This document shows positions 8,359 through 16,373 of a DNA stretch of 57,271 nt, in pieces (within the stretch, counting starts at the first letter, position 1; each line of letters begins with the position of its first letter). The notes under the pieces are model-generated. The model worked only from the letters and a program-made list of their open reading frames with translations, ran no database searches and was not told where the DNA came from. Origin of the DNA: CBDFGT01 sp965247225. Lineage in GTDB: Bacteria > Pseudomonadota > Alphaproteobacteria > Rhizobiales > Rhizobiaceae. The position numbers and the translations under genes were made by a program. Where the stretch lies: the NCBI GenBank assembly GCA_965247225.1, contig CBDFGT010000036.1:1-57271 (forward strand), read 5' to 3'.

Positions 8359-8625
8359 ATGAAGACATCACGGTTTATCGCCTCACAGATCATGGCGATC
8401 CTGCGCCAGGCCGAGGACGGCATCCCTGTGGCTGAGCTGTGCCGGGAGCATGGCATGAGTGACGCCAGTTTCTACAAATGGCGGGCGCGGCTTGGCGGTA
8501 TGGATGCGTCCATGGTTTCCCAGATGAAGAGCATGGAGGACGAGAACCGGCGGCTGAAGAAGATGTATGCCGAGCTGAGCCTGCAAAACGATCTGGTGAA
8601 GGAAGCGCTTGGAAAAAAGCGCTGA
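8359..8625 (+). CDS. IS3-family transposase OrfA
   Basis: This 88-residue protein is the DNA-binding OrfA of an IS3-family element. It has a helix-turn-helix (AELCREHGMSDASFYKWRAR) followed by a leucine-zipper-like coiled coil (MEDENRRLKKMYAELSLQ) typical for dimerisation. The ATG at 8359 has GGAGAGG seven bases upstream. Near its end the A6G run at 8613-8619 is placed in the zero frame exactly as a canonical minus-one slippery heptamer (A AAA AAG), so ribosomes can pass from orfA to orfB and make the OrfAB transposase. Confidence 0.92.
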   Translation: MKTSRFIASQIMAILRQAEDGIPVAELCREHGMSDASFYKWRARLGGMDASMVSQMKSMEDENRRLKKMYAELSLQNDLVKEALGKKR

Positions 8626-8645
8626 GGCCATCTCAACGCAAGGAG

Positions 8646-9446
8646 ATGGCCATGCAAGCGGTTCACAACAGGAATATCAGCGTGGCGCTCGCGTGCCGGA
8701 CGTTCGGGGTCAGCGAGACGTGCTATCGCTATGAGCGCAAGCTCGACAATGAGAACGAAGAGATTGCCGACTGGCTGCTTCGGCTGACGATGACACACAA
8801 GACATGGGGCTTCGGGCTGTGTTTTCTTTATCTTCGCAATATCAAAGGGTTCGCCTGGAACCACAAACGGGTCTACCGCATCTGTCGCGATCTGGAATTG
8901 AACCTCAGGATCAAGCCCGGGAAGCGTCTGGTGCGGGAGCGGCCCGAGGCGCTTGCCGTGCCGGAAAAGCCCAACGCGACATGGTCCATGGACTTCATGG
9001 CTGATCAGCTTGCTGACGGTCGTTCGTTCCGGACATTGAACGTCATCGATGACTTCAACCGAGAGGGGCCCGGTATCGAGGTCGATTTCTCATTACCGGC
9101 CGAACGCGTCATCCGTTCACTGAACCACATCATCGAATGGCGCGGCAAGCCGGAGACCATTCGTGTCGACAACGGCCCGGAATACATCAGCGGCACGCTG
9201 CTGACGTGGGCCGAGAAACGCAACATCACGATCAACCACATCCAGCCGGGAAAACCGCAGCAGAACGCATACATCGAGCGCTACAATCGAACAGTCCGGC
9301 ACGAATGGCTGGGCTGCTTTATCTTCGATACAATCAAGGAGGTACAAGATCACGCCACACGCTGGCTCTGGACATACAACAATGACAGACCCAATATGGC
9401 CATCGGCGGCATTCCGCCGAGGCAGAAACTGAAAATGGCAGCCTAA
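8646..9446 (+). CDS. IS3-family transposase OrfB (integrase domain)
   Basis: OrfB carries the catalytic DDE core: Asp in ATWSMDFMAD, Asp in IRVDNGPEYIS and Glu in AYIERYNRTVRHEWL with the usual D-D-(35)-E layout. It lies in the minus-one frame relative to orfA, and the frame is open upstream across the slippery A6G site, so the real product is probably the OrfAB fusion starting at 8359. The ATG at 8646 is the first one that would give OrfB alone. All catalytic residues are present and no frameshift is seen, so the element looks able to move. Confidence 0.92.
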   Translation: MAMQAVHNRNISVALACRTFGVSETCYRYERKLDNENEEIADWLLRLTMTHKTWGFGLCFLYLRNIKGFAWNHKRVYRICRDLELNLRIKPGKRLVRERPEALAVPEKPNATWSMDFMADQLADGRSFRTLNVIDDFNREGPGIEVDFSLPAERVIRSLNHIIEWRGKPETIRVDNGPEYISGTLLTWAEKRNITINHIQPGKPQQNAYIERYNRTVRHEWLGCFIFDTIKEVQDHATRWLWTYNNDRPNMAIGGIPPRQKLKMAA

Positions 9447-9486
9447 ATTCTACTGATAGGCCCCGTTAAAAACGGGGGGATTACCG

Positions 9487-9808
9487 CGTGACCGACACAA
9501 CAGCACCTTGAAAATGGCAGCCATTAAAAAATATAATGGTGCGTAAACAGGAGCGAGCGAGAATTGCGAATTGACAACCATGCGTGTAAGATAGGAATTA
9601 TACAGGTAAACTGCAAAATTACGACAGAATATTTTTAAACCAGAAAAAATACAAAGATATCATTTATGTTTGCGAACGGACGCTTGCAAAACCTTTTCCA
9701 AACAAGGCGTATCCGGCCTCCGGGACAAAGAGCCCTTGCGAAAGCATGGAAGACAGTCATGAACGTCAGGTTTTGCTCCGACCCGTGTTTTGAGGAACCG
9801 GCGGCCAT
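9487..9808. other. AT-rich intergenic region before luxR-type gene
   Basis: No gene is seen. Just outside the IS3 element the sequence GAAAATGGCAGCC repeats the last codons of orfB (KMAA), hinting at a scar from a second IS3 copy or imprecise rearrangement. The rest is AT-rich and probably holds the promoter of the regulator at 9809; no convincing lux box was found. Confidence 0.35.
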
Positions 9809-10549
9809 ATGAAAGCGCATGTTATCGTTGATCTGCTTTCAAAAATCCGGGAGCTGAAATCCAGGCAGGCCATCCTTGTTGAATTGGAGCATATTCTTAT
9901 TCATTACAATTTCTATTATTTCGGCATGTATTCCACGCTGGTTTGTAATGCAGTACAGGAATACGAGATCGTCGCGGAACGATGGCCGTCCGGGTGGATG
10001 GACCTTTATCGAAGAAATAACCTCCAAAATTACGATCCAACCAATCGTTTCATACATCAGAGTCAAATCGGATTTCGTTGGCGCGATGTCTTCAATGCGT
10101 TCAAAAATGATCCGCAACATAAAAAATTTGAGCGATTTGTCCATGATGCCCGCAAACGCGGACTGGAAGACGGTTATGTTTTCCCGATACACGGTCGCAA
10201 CGGACTGATGGGCAAGCTTGTGCTTTCCGGTCCCCCGGTGGAGCTTTCCAGCCTTGAAATGATACTGTTTGATACGCTTGCAAAGGTCATGCACTGCCAG
10301 ATACGCCTGCTTGAAGACAAAAGGGATGAAGCCGTGTCCGCAACGGATGATCAGATATCCTTGACGAAACGCGAACTTGAAACATTACGTCTTTTGTCCG
10401 CAGGCATGACATCCATCGAAATCGGTGCTGCAATGAAAATCTCGAACCATACGGTGGACTGGTATATGAACGGGCTACAGGCAAAGCTGAAGGCCCGCAA
10501 CCGGCAACATGCGGTTGCCACGGGTTTTCGCCTCGGCCTGATCTCCTGA
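9809..10549 (+). CDS. LuxR-family quorum-sensing regulator (solo)
   Basis: The 246-residue protein has an N-terminal acyl-homoserine-lactone-binding domain and a C-terminal GerE-type helix-turn-helix (LTKRELETLRLLSAGMTSIEI...NHTV). The four residues that line the signal pocket in TraR (W57, Y61, D70, W85) are all found at a constant offset of six: W63, Y67, D76 and W91. The ligand pocket therefore looks intact. No luxI-type synthase lies in the window, so this is a 'solo' regulator that may listen to signals made elsewhere in the genome or by other bacteria. It lies just right of the mobile island, in front of pyc but separated by about 200 bases. The start at 9809 follows GGAACCGGCGGCCAT. 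Confidence 0.88.
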   Translation: MKAHVIVDLLSKIRELKSRQAILVELEHILIHYNFYYFGMYSTLVCNAVQEYEIVAERWPSGWMDLYRRNNLQNYDPTNRFIHQSQIGFRWRDVFNAFKNDPQHKKFERFVHDARKRGLEDGYVFPIHGRNGLMGKLVLSGPPVELSSLEMILFDTLAKVMHCQIRLLEDKRDEAVSATDDQISLTKRELETLRLLSAGMTSIEIGAAMKISNHTVDWYMNGLQAKLKARNRQHAVATGFRLGLIS

Positions 10550-10606
10550 TCGCACGCTTTGACGTCGGCTGGAACAGATATGACCGCTGGCCCATGACAG
10601 AAAATG

Positions 10607-10627
10607 AGGCAGATTTAAAGGCTGCCT
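10607..10627 (+). terminator. possible terminator after luxR-type gene
   Basis: AGGCAG and CTGCCT form a six-base stem with a nine-base loop 58 bases after the luxR-type stop codon. The following bases (AATATTTG) are AT-rich but not a clean T-run, so this is a weak call. Confidence 0.35.
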
Positions 10628-10746
10628 AATATTTGTCGCATTATTTTCACGATTGTCCCCTTCCGGAAATTGCACTTCCTTTCACAAGTGGCTAAGAATT
10701 CTCTTCGCGGGTGCAGCATGCCCGTTTAAGATTTTGGGAGTTTGTC

Positions 10747-13700
10747 TTGGCCATATCAAAAATTCTTGTTGCTAACCGGTCTGAAATTGCGATCCGCGTT
10801 TTTCGCGCTGCCAATGAACTCGGAATCAAAACCGTCGCCATCTGGGCTGAAGAAGACAAACTGGCGCTGCATCGCTTCAAGGCGGATGAATCCTATCAGG
10901 TTGGCCGGGGACCACATCTCGCCCGGGATCTGGGCCCTATCGAGAGCTATCTTTCGATTGAAGAGGTCATCCGTGTTGCCAAACTGTCCGGTGCGGATGC
11001 CATTCATCCAGGCTACGGGCTTCTGTCCGAGAGCCCTGAATTTGTGGACGCCTGCGAAGCCGCCGGTATTATTTTCATCGGGCCGAAGCCGGCAACCATG
11101 CGTCAGCTGGGCAACAAGGTTGCTGCCCGCAACCTGGCCATCAGCATTGGTGTTCCGGTTGTTCCGGCGACCGAACCATTGCCGGACGATATGGCTGTGG
11201 TGGCAAAAATGGCCGAGGAAATCGGTTATCCCATCATGCTGAAAGCCTCCTGGGGCGGAGGCGGACGCGGCATGCGCGCCATTCGCGATCCCAATGACCT
11301 TGCCCGCGAGGTGGTGGAAGCCAAGCGCGAGGCCATGGCAGCCTTTGGCAAGGACGAGGTCTATCTTGAAAAGCTGGTCGAGCGCGCCCGCCATGTGGAA
11401 AGCCAGATTCTGGGCGATACCCATGGCAACGCCGTTCATCTGTTTGAACGGGACTGTTCCATCCAGCGCCGCAACCAGAAAGTCGTGGAACGTGCACCGG
11501 CACCCTATCTGACCGAAGCCCAGCGCGCCGAACTGGCTGACTATTCGCTGCGCATTGCCCGCGCCACCAGCTATATCGGTGCGGGTACGGTCGAGTATCT
11601 GATGGATGCTGATACCGGAAAATTCTATTTTATCGAAGTCAATCCGCGCATTCAGGTGGAACACACTGTCACCGAAGTCGTTACCGGCATCGATATCGTC
11701 AAGGCGCAGATCCACATTCTCGACGGTTTTGCCATCGGCACACCGGAATCCGGCGTGCCGGAGCAAAAGGATATTCGCCTTAACGGCCATGCCCTGCAAT
11801 GCCGTATCACGACGGAAGATCCGGAACATAATTTCATTCCCGATTACGGTCGCATTACCGCCTATCGCGGCGCAACAGGCTTCGGCATAAGGCTGGATGG
11901 CGGCACCGCCTATTCCGGTGCCGTTATCACCCGTTTTTATGATCCGCTCCTGGAAAAGATAACGGCCTGGGCACCGACCCCGGATGATGCCATCCGCCGG
12001 ATGGACCGCGCCTTGCGGGAATTCCGCATTCGCGGCGTGGCCACCAACCTCACCTTCCTGGAAGCCATCATCACCCACCCGAAATTTCGCGATAACAGCT
12101 ACACAACGCGGTTCATTGATACGACGCCGGAACTTTTCCAGCAGGTCAAGCGTCAGGACCGCGCCACCAAGCTTTTGACCTATCTTGCCGATGTCACGGT
12201 TAACGGCCACCCGGAAGCAAAAGGACGGCCGAAACCTCCAGCCGATGCGGCAAAGCCGCTTGTGCCTTTCGTCGACAAACCGGTTGTCGATGGAACCAGG
12301 CAGAGACTGGATTCGCTTGGTCCGAAGAAATTCGGCGAATGGATGCGGGCGCAAAAGGAAGTCCTGATTACGGACACCACCATGCGTGACGGGCACCAGT
12401 CGCTGCTGGCAACCCGCATGCGCACCTATGACATTGCCCGCATTGCCGATACCTATGCCAGATCCCTGCCGCAGCTTCTGTCACTGGAATGCTGGGGTGG
12501 CGCAACATTTGACGTATCCATGCGCTTCCTGACCGAAGACCCGTGGGATCGTCTGGCCCGCATACGCGAAGGTGCACCAAACCTGTTGCTGCAAATGCTG
12601 CTGCGCGGGGCCAATGGTGTTGGCTACAAGAACTATCCCGACAATGTGGTGAAATATTTCGTCAAACAGGCAGCCCGTGGCGGGATTGATCTGTTCCGCG
12701 TATTCGACTGCCTGAACTGGGTGGAGAATATGCGGGTTTCGATGGATGCCATTGCCGATGAAGGCAAGCTCTGCGAGGCAGCCATCTGCTATACAGGCGA
12801 CATTCTCAATTCCGCCCGCCCGAAATATGACCTGAAATATTATACGGGCCTTGCATCCGAGCTGGAACGGGCCGGTGCACATATCATCGCCATCAAGGAT
12901 ATGGCAGGCCTTTTGAAGCCGGCCGCAGCCACCGTCCTGGTCAAGGCGCTGCGCGAGGCCACGGATCTGCCGGTCCATTTGCATACGCATGATACCTCCG
13001 GCATTTCGGCCGCCACAGTGCTGGCAGCTGTCGATGCCGGTGTGGATGCCGTTGACGCGGCCATGGACAGCCTGTCCGGCAATACATCACAGCCTTGCCT
13101 CGGCTCGATTGTCGAAGCCCTGCGCGGCACTGGGCGCGACCCGGGTCTTGATCCCAGGGCTATTCGCAGGATTTCCTTCTATTGGGAAGCCGTGCGCAAC
13201 CAGTATGCGGCCTTTGAAAGCGATCTCAAGGGTCCGGCCTCGGAAGTTTACCTGCATGAAATGCCGGGCGGCCAGTTTACAAACCTGAAGGAACAGGCCC
13301 GTTCCCTTGGTCTTGAAACCCGCTGGCATGAAGTGGCACAGGCCTATGCCGATGCCAACCGGATGTTCGGGGATATTGTCAAGGTGACACCATCTTCCAA
13401 GGTTGTCGGCGACATGGCGCTGATGATGGTGAGCCAGGAACTGACAGTAGCTGACGTCGAAAACCCGGCCAGGGACATGTCCTTTCCGGAATCTGTGGTG
13501 TCCATGCTGAAGGGCGATCTGGGACAACCGCCCATGGGCTGGCCGGAAGGCTTGCAGAAAAAAGCCCTGAAGGGTGATCTGCCTTATACAGTCCGCCCGG
13601 GCTCGCTTCTGGAAAATGCTGACCTTGACGCAGAGCGCACGGCCATCGAGACCAAGCTCGAACGCGAAGTCTCGGATTTTGAATTTGCATCCTATCTGAT

Positions 13701-14205
13701 GTATCCAAAAGTGTTTACAGACTATGCGCTGGCCGCAGATCTCTATGGTCCGGTTTCGGTTCTGCCGACACCCTCCTATTTCTACGGGCTGCCGGCAGGT
13801 GACGAACTGTTTGTCGATATCGAGAAAGGCAAGACACTGGTTGTGCTCAACCAGGCCATGGGCGTTGCTGATGAAAAGGGCATGGTTACCATCTTCTTCG
13901 AGCTCAATGGCCAGCCGCGCCGCATCAAGGTGCCGGATCGTGCCCATGGCGCTGCAGGTGGCGCTGTCCGTCGCAAGGCTGAAGGCGGGAATCTCGCCCA
14001 CATCGGTGCGCCGATGCCGGGTGTCATCTCCACCGTCGCGGTTACAGCCGGTCAGGATGTGAAGGCCGGTGATGTGCTCCTGTCCATTGAAGCCATGAAG
14101 ATGGAAACCGCAATGCACGCGGAAAGGGATGGCAAAATCGCCGAAGTTCTGGTCAGGACCGGTGACCAGATCGATGCGAAAGACCTGCTGATCGTCTACG
14201 CCTGA
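10747..14205 (+). CDS. pyc: pyruvate carboxylase
   Basis: This 1152-residue biotin enzyme carboxylates pyruvate to oxaloacetate with ATP and bicarbonate, feeding the TCA cycle and gluconeogenesis. Domains run in the usual single-chain order: biotin carboxylase (residues 1-450, with the glycine-rich ATP loop WGGGGRGMRA near 170), carboxyltransferase (from about 540, motif TTMRDGHQS, and CLNWVENM), the allosteric/tetramer region, and a biotin carrier domain with AMKMET whose Lys1118 is the biotin site. The most likely start is TTG at 10747 (protein MAISKILVANR), because GGGAG lies six bases before it and the family begins here; an ATG at 10711 is in frame but has no ribosome site. A strong terminator follows. 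Confidence 0.97.
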   Translation: MAISKILVANRSEIAIRVFRAANELGIKTVAIWAEEDKLALHRFKADESYQVGRGPHLARDLGPIESYLSIEEVIRVAKLSGADAIHPGYGLLSESPEFVDACEAAGIIFIGPKPATMRQLGNKVAARNLAISIGVPVVPATEPLPDDMAVVAKMAEEIGYPIMLKASWGGGGRGMRAIRDPNDLAREVVEAKREAMAAFGKDEVYLEKLVERARHVESQILGDTHGNAVHLFERDCSIQRRNQKVVERAPAPYLTEAQRAELADYSLRIARATSYIGAGTVEYLMDADTGKFYFIEVNPRIQVEHTVTEVVTGIDIVKAQIHILDGFAIGTPESGVPEQKDIRLNGHALQCRITTEDPEHNFIPDYGRITAYRGATGFGIRLDGGTAYSGAVITRFYDPLLEKITAWAPTPDDAIRRMDRALREFRIRGVATNLTFLEAIITHPKFRDNSYTTRFIDTTPELFQQVKRQDRATKLLTYLADVTVNGHPEAKGRPKPPADAAKPLVPFVDKPVVDGTRQRLDSLGPKKFGEWMRAQKEVLITDTTMRDGHQSLLATRMRTYDIARIADTYARSLPQLLSLECWGGATFDVSMRFLTEDPWDRLARIREGAPNLLLQMLLRGANGVGYKNYPDNVVKYFVKQAARGGIDLFRVFDCLNWVENMRVSMDAIADEGKLCEAAICYTGDILNSARPKYDLKYYTGLASELERAGAHIIAIKDMAGLLKPAAATVLVKALREATDLPVHLHTHDTSGISAATVLAAVDAGVDAVDAAMDSLSGNTSQPCLGSIVEALRGTGRDPGLDPRAIRRISFYWEAVRNQYAAFESDLKGPASEVYLHEMPGGQFTNLKEQARSLGLETRWHEVAQAYADANRMFGDIVKVTPSSKVVGDMALMMVSQELTVADVENPARDMSFPESVVSMLKGDLGQPPMGWPEGLQKKALKGDLPYTVRPGSLLENADLDAERTAIETKLEREVSDFEFASYLMYPKVFTDYALAADLYGPVSVLPTPSYFYGLPAGDELFVDIEKGKTLVVLNQAMGVADEKGMVTIFFELNGQPRRIKVPDRAHGAAGGAVRRKAEGGNLAHIGAPMPGVISTVAVTAGQDVKAGDVLLSIEAMKMETAMHAERDGKIAEVLVRTGDQIDAKDLLIVYA

Positions 14206-14230
14206 AAGGTTTGACACAGAATGCAAGGGA

Positions 14231-14256
14231 AGGCGGCCCGCCCGGCCGCCTTTTTT
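14231..14256 (+). terminator. Rho-independent terminator of pyc
   Basis: AGGCGGCC and GGCCGCCT pair around CGCCC and are followed by TTTTTT, 25 bases after the pyc stop codon. This is a textbook intrinsic terminator and separates pyc from the DeoR-type gene. Confidence 0.9.
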
Positions 14257-14287
14257 ATTGCCTTGACGACGGATCAAAAGACCTTTA

Positions 14288-14323
14288 TGCACGTTATTGC
14301 ACGATTTCAACCATTCTTGCACG
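14288..14323 (+). promoter_or_regulatory. three phased TGCACG repeats before deoR-type gene
   Basis: TGCACG occurs at 14288, 14298 and 14318, each as part of ATGCACG or TTGCACGAT. The 10 and 20 base offsets put all three on one face of the helix, immediately upstream of the regulator's start codon. DeoR-family repressors bind tandem repeats of this sort, so this is probably its own operator. Confidence 0.5.
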
Positions 14324-14330
14324 ATATATG

Positions 14331-15119
14331 ATGAGCCGCACAGATCTCCTTTTGCGCCAGCGCCAGACCCGCATTGCAGAAATGCTGGAAAGGCAGGGCC
14401 GTGTCATTGCAGGCGACCTCGCCCTCGCATTTGGTGTTTCGGAAGATACGGTGCGGCGTGACCTGCGTGAAATGGCAGCACAGGGCCTGTGCGAACGGGT
14501 CTATGGCGGCGCATTGCCCTTGCCGAAATCATCCGGAAATCTCGCATTGCGCTCGACCTTGGACCTGGCGGCAAAGGCCCGTCTGGCGCAGGTGGCATTG
14601 GGCGAAATTCGCCCGGGAATGACGGTGTTTTTTGATGCAGGCAGCACCAATCTGGCTATTGCGCAGGCGCTTGCGCCGCACCTCGATATTTGTGCCATCA
14701 CCAATGCACCACTGATTGCAACCGCACTATTGCAACAGCAGATTGCCCACATCACCGTCATCGGCGGACAGATCGATCACCATGTGGGTGGCACGCTGGG
14801 TGCAAGGGCCATCCGTGACCTTGACCGGCTGTGTCCGGACCTGTGTATTCTGGGCGCTTGTGGCATAGACGCGGTTGCAGGGATTTCCGCCTTCAGCGCG
14901 GAAGATGCGGCTTTCAAGGAAGCCGCAGCAGATTGCAGCAAATCCATTCTTGTGGCCGTAACAGCCGACAAGCTGGGAACGGCAGCCCCGTTCAGGGTGA
15001 TGGCAAGCCATCGCTGCAATGACGTTATTACCGAAGACAATGCCGACCCTTCCATCCTTGAGGCCCTGGCGGGCCTTGGTATTCGCATTCTTCTGGCCCA
15101 AGCACCGCAACAGGGCTGA
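14331..15119 (+). CDS. DeoR/GlpR-family transcriptional regulator
   Basis: The 262-residue protein has the DeoR N-terminal winged helix (RQTRIAEMLERQGRVIAGDLA, then VSEDTVRRDLREM) and the C-terminal sugar-phosphate sensor domain (DAGSTN motif near residue 100, and a late TADKLG motif). Such proteins repress carbohydrate genes and are released by a phosphorylated sugar. Two adjacent ATGs at 14328 and 14331 can both serve as start and neither has a clear ribosome site. The frame is open up to 14211 but that part covers the pyc terminator, so it is excluded. The MFS gene 46 bases downstream is its likely co-transcribed target. Confidence 0.88.
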   Translation: MSRTDLLLRQRQTRIAEMLERQGRVIAGDLALAFGVSEDTVRRDLREMAAQGLCERVYGGALPLPKSSGNLALRSTLDLAAKARLAQVALGEIRPGMTVFFDAGSTNLAIAQALAPHLDICAITNAPLIATALLQQQIAHITVIGGQIDHHVGGTLGARAIRDLDRLCPDLCILGACGIDAVAGISAFSAEDAAFKEAAADCSKSILVAVTADKLGTAAPFRVMASHRCNDVITEDNADPSILEALAGLGIRILLAQAPQQG

Positions 15120-15165
15120 GACCCTTCTGCAAACCGCAACATCTTGCCCATCATGGAAACCACGC

Positions 15166-16356
15166 ATGACTGACCCCCAAGGCACCACAGCACAGGCCAG
15201 CTGGCTGTCATCCTATATGCCGCGCCACCGTCTGGCCGTTTCGCTGCTGTTTCTCATGCACGGTATCCATATGGGAGCATGGTCTCCCAAAATTCCCGAA
15301 CTTGCCAGTCGCCTGTCACTGACACCATCAGCATTGGGGATGATGATATTCGCCTTTGGTGTCGGCTCGCTTGTCATGATGCCGGTAACAGGTCTGCTGA
15401 TATCGAGGCACGGTTCGGCAAAGGTCACGCAATGGGCAGCCCTTTTGTTTGCCTTCACCCTGTTGCTGGTCACGCTTTCCCCCAATATTGCCACCGCGGC
15501 CATTGCCATTTTCATATTTGGCGGCTTTACGGGTGCCCTGGACATTGGCATGAATACAAATGCAGTCGAGGTGGAAAAATCCATGCGCCGCGCCATCATG
15601 TCCTCGTGCCATGCCTATTGGAGTATTGGAGCGTTTATAGGTGCGTCCACCGGCGGCATCCTGATTTCCGCAGCCGGCACAATCGGTCACACCGTGATCC
15701 TGACAGTGGTTGCCCTGATGATCCTGGCCTATGCGTGGAACATCATCATGCCCGATGCACCGCACCCGGCAGAACACAAGGAAAAGGTGCGCTTGCCCCT
15801 GTCTCCGCTGCCGTGGTTGCTCGGTATCATGGCCCTGTTTTCCATGATTCCCGAAGGGGCCGTGCTGGATTGGGGTGCACTTTACCTGCGCAATGAACTG
15901 GGTGCCTCCGTGGCCCTGTCCGGCTTTGCCTTTGGCAGCTTTGCGCTGACAATGGCGGTCATGCGCTTTATCGGCGACGCGGTGCGCGACCGCTTTGGCG
16001 CTGTGCGCACCTTGCAAATGTGCACCATCATGGCCATTATCGGCATGCTGGTGTCCGGCATTGCCACAAATACCACCATGGCCATGACCGGGTTTGCCAT
16101 TTGCGGCATCGGAATATCCAACATGGTCCCCATTGCGTTTTCGGCAGCGGGCAATCTTCCGGGCTATGCAAAGGGCGTGGCCATGTCGGTCGTCACCGTC
16201 ATGGGTTATTCGGGTGCGCTGTTTGCGCCATCCATCATTGGTTTCATCGCCGAACACACCGGCTTCAAAGTGATATTTCTGGCGCTTCCAGCCCTGATGA
16301 CCGTCGTGTTGGCTCTCTCGGGCCTTGCCAGACACGCAGACGGCATCAAGGACTGA
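15166..16356 (+). CDS. MFS transporter, YbjJ-like
   Basis: The 396-residue protein is a twelve-helix major facilitator. The N-terminal half begins with FLMHGIHMGAWSPKIPEL, a pattern seen in the YbjJ-like group, and hydrophobic segments follow regularly to about residue 385. The ATG at 15166 is chosen because it begins the family's usual N-terminus; the frame is open upstream but overlaps the DeoR-type gene. The tight downstream position after a DeoR regulator suggests a sugar or sugar-derivative as substrate, and this is inference. The gene ends 17 bases before the convergent oxidoreductase gene. Confidence 0.85.
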   Translation: MTDPQGTTAQASWLSSYMPRHRLAVSLLFLMHGIHMGAWSPKIPELASRLSLTPSALGMMIFAFGVGSLVMMPVTGLLISRHGSAKVTQWAALLFAFTLLLVTLSPNIATAAIAIFIFGGFTGALDIGMNTNAVEVEKSMRRAIMSSCHAYWSIGAFIGASTGGILISAAGTIGHTVILTVVALMILAYAWNIIMPDAPHPAEHKEKVRLPLSPLPWLLGIMALFSMIPEGAVLDWGALYLRNELGASVALSGFAFGSFALTMAVMRFIGDAVRDRFGAVRTLQMCTIMAIIGMLVSGIATNTTMAMTGFAICGIGISNMVPIAFSAAGNLPGYAKGVAMSVVTVMGYSGALFAPSIIGFIAEHTGFKVIFLALPALMTVVLALSGLARHADGIKD

Positions 16357-16373
16357 AGACCTGGGGCCTTTCC

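Larger units (their letters stand above)
8289..9486 (+). mobile_element. complete IS3-family insertion sequence
   Basis: The element is 1198 bases long. The left end starts GGTAATCCCCCCGCAAACTA and includes AACCGGG...AGTAGAATTT. The right end read on the minus strand starts GGTAATCCCCCCGTTTTTAA and includes CGGGG...AGTAGAATTT, so the inverted repeats are about 40 bases with mismatches. It holds orfA and orfB in the classical minus-one arrangement. No 3-4 base target duplication is obvious outside the ends. Confidence 0.85.

Noticed and set aside
3500..9500. Prophage or integrative element with integrase and attachment sites
   Set aside because: Only IS-type transposases are present; no integrase, no phage structural gene and no direct repeats at the borders were found.
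9809..10746. luxI-type synthase partner for the LuxR protein
   Set aside because: No frame near the regulator shows the LuxI motifs; the gap to pyc is too short.
10756..12396. Long minus-strand open frame inside pyc
   Set aside because: It lies fully antisense to the biotin carboxylase domain and has no ribosome site or recognisable motif.
13087..14322. Long minus-strand open frame over the 3' half of pyc
   Set aside because: Shadow of pyc; it also crosses the pyc terminator.
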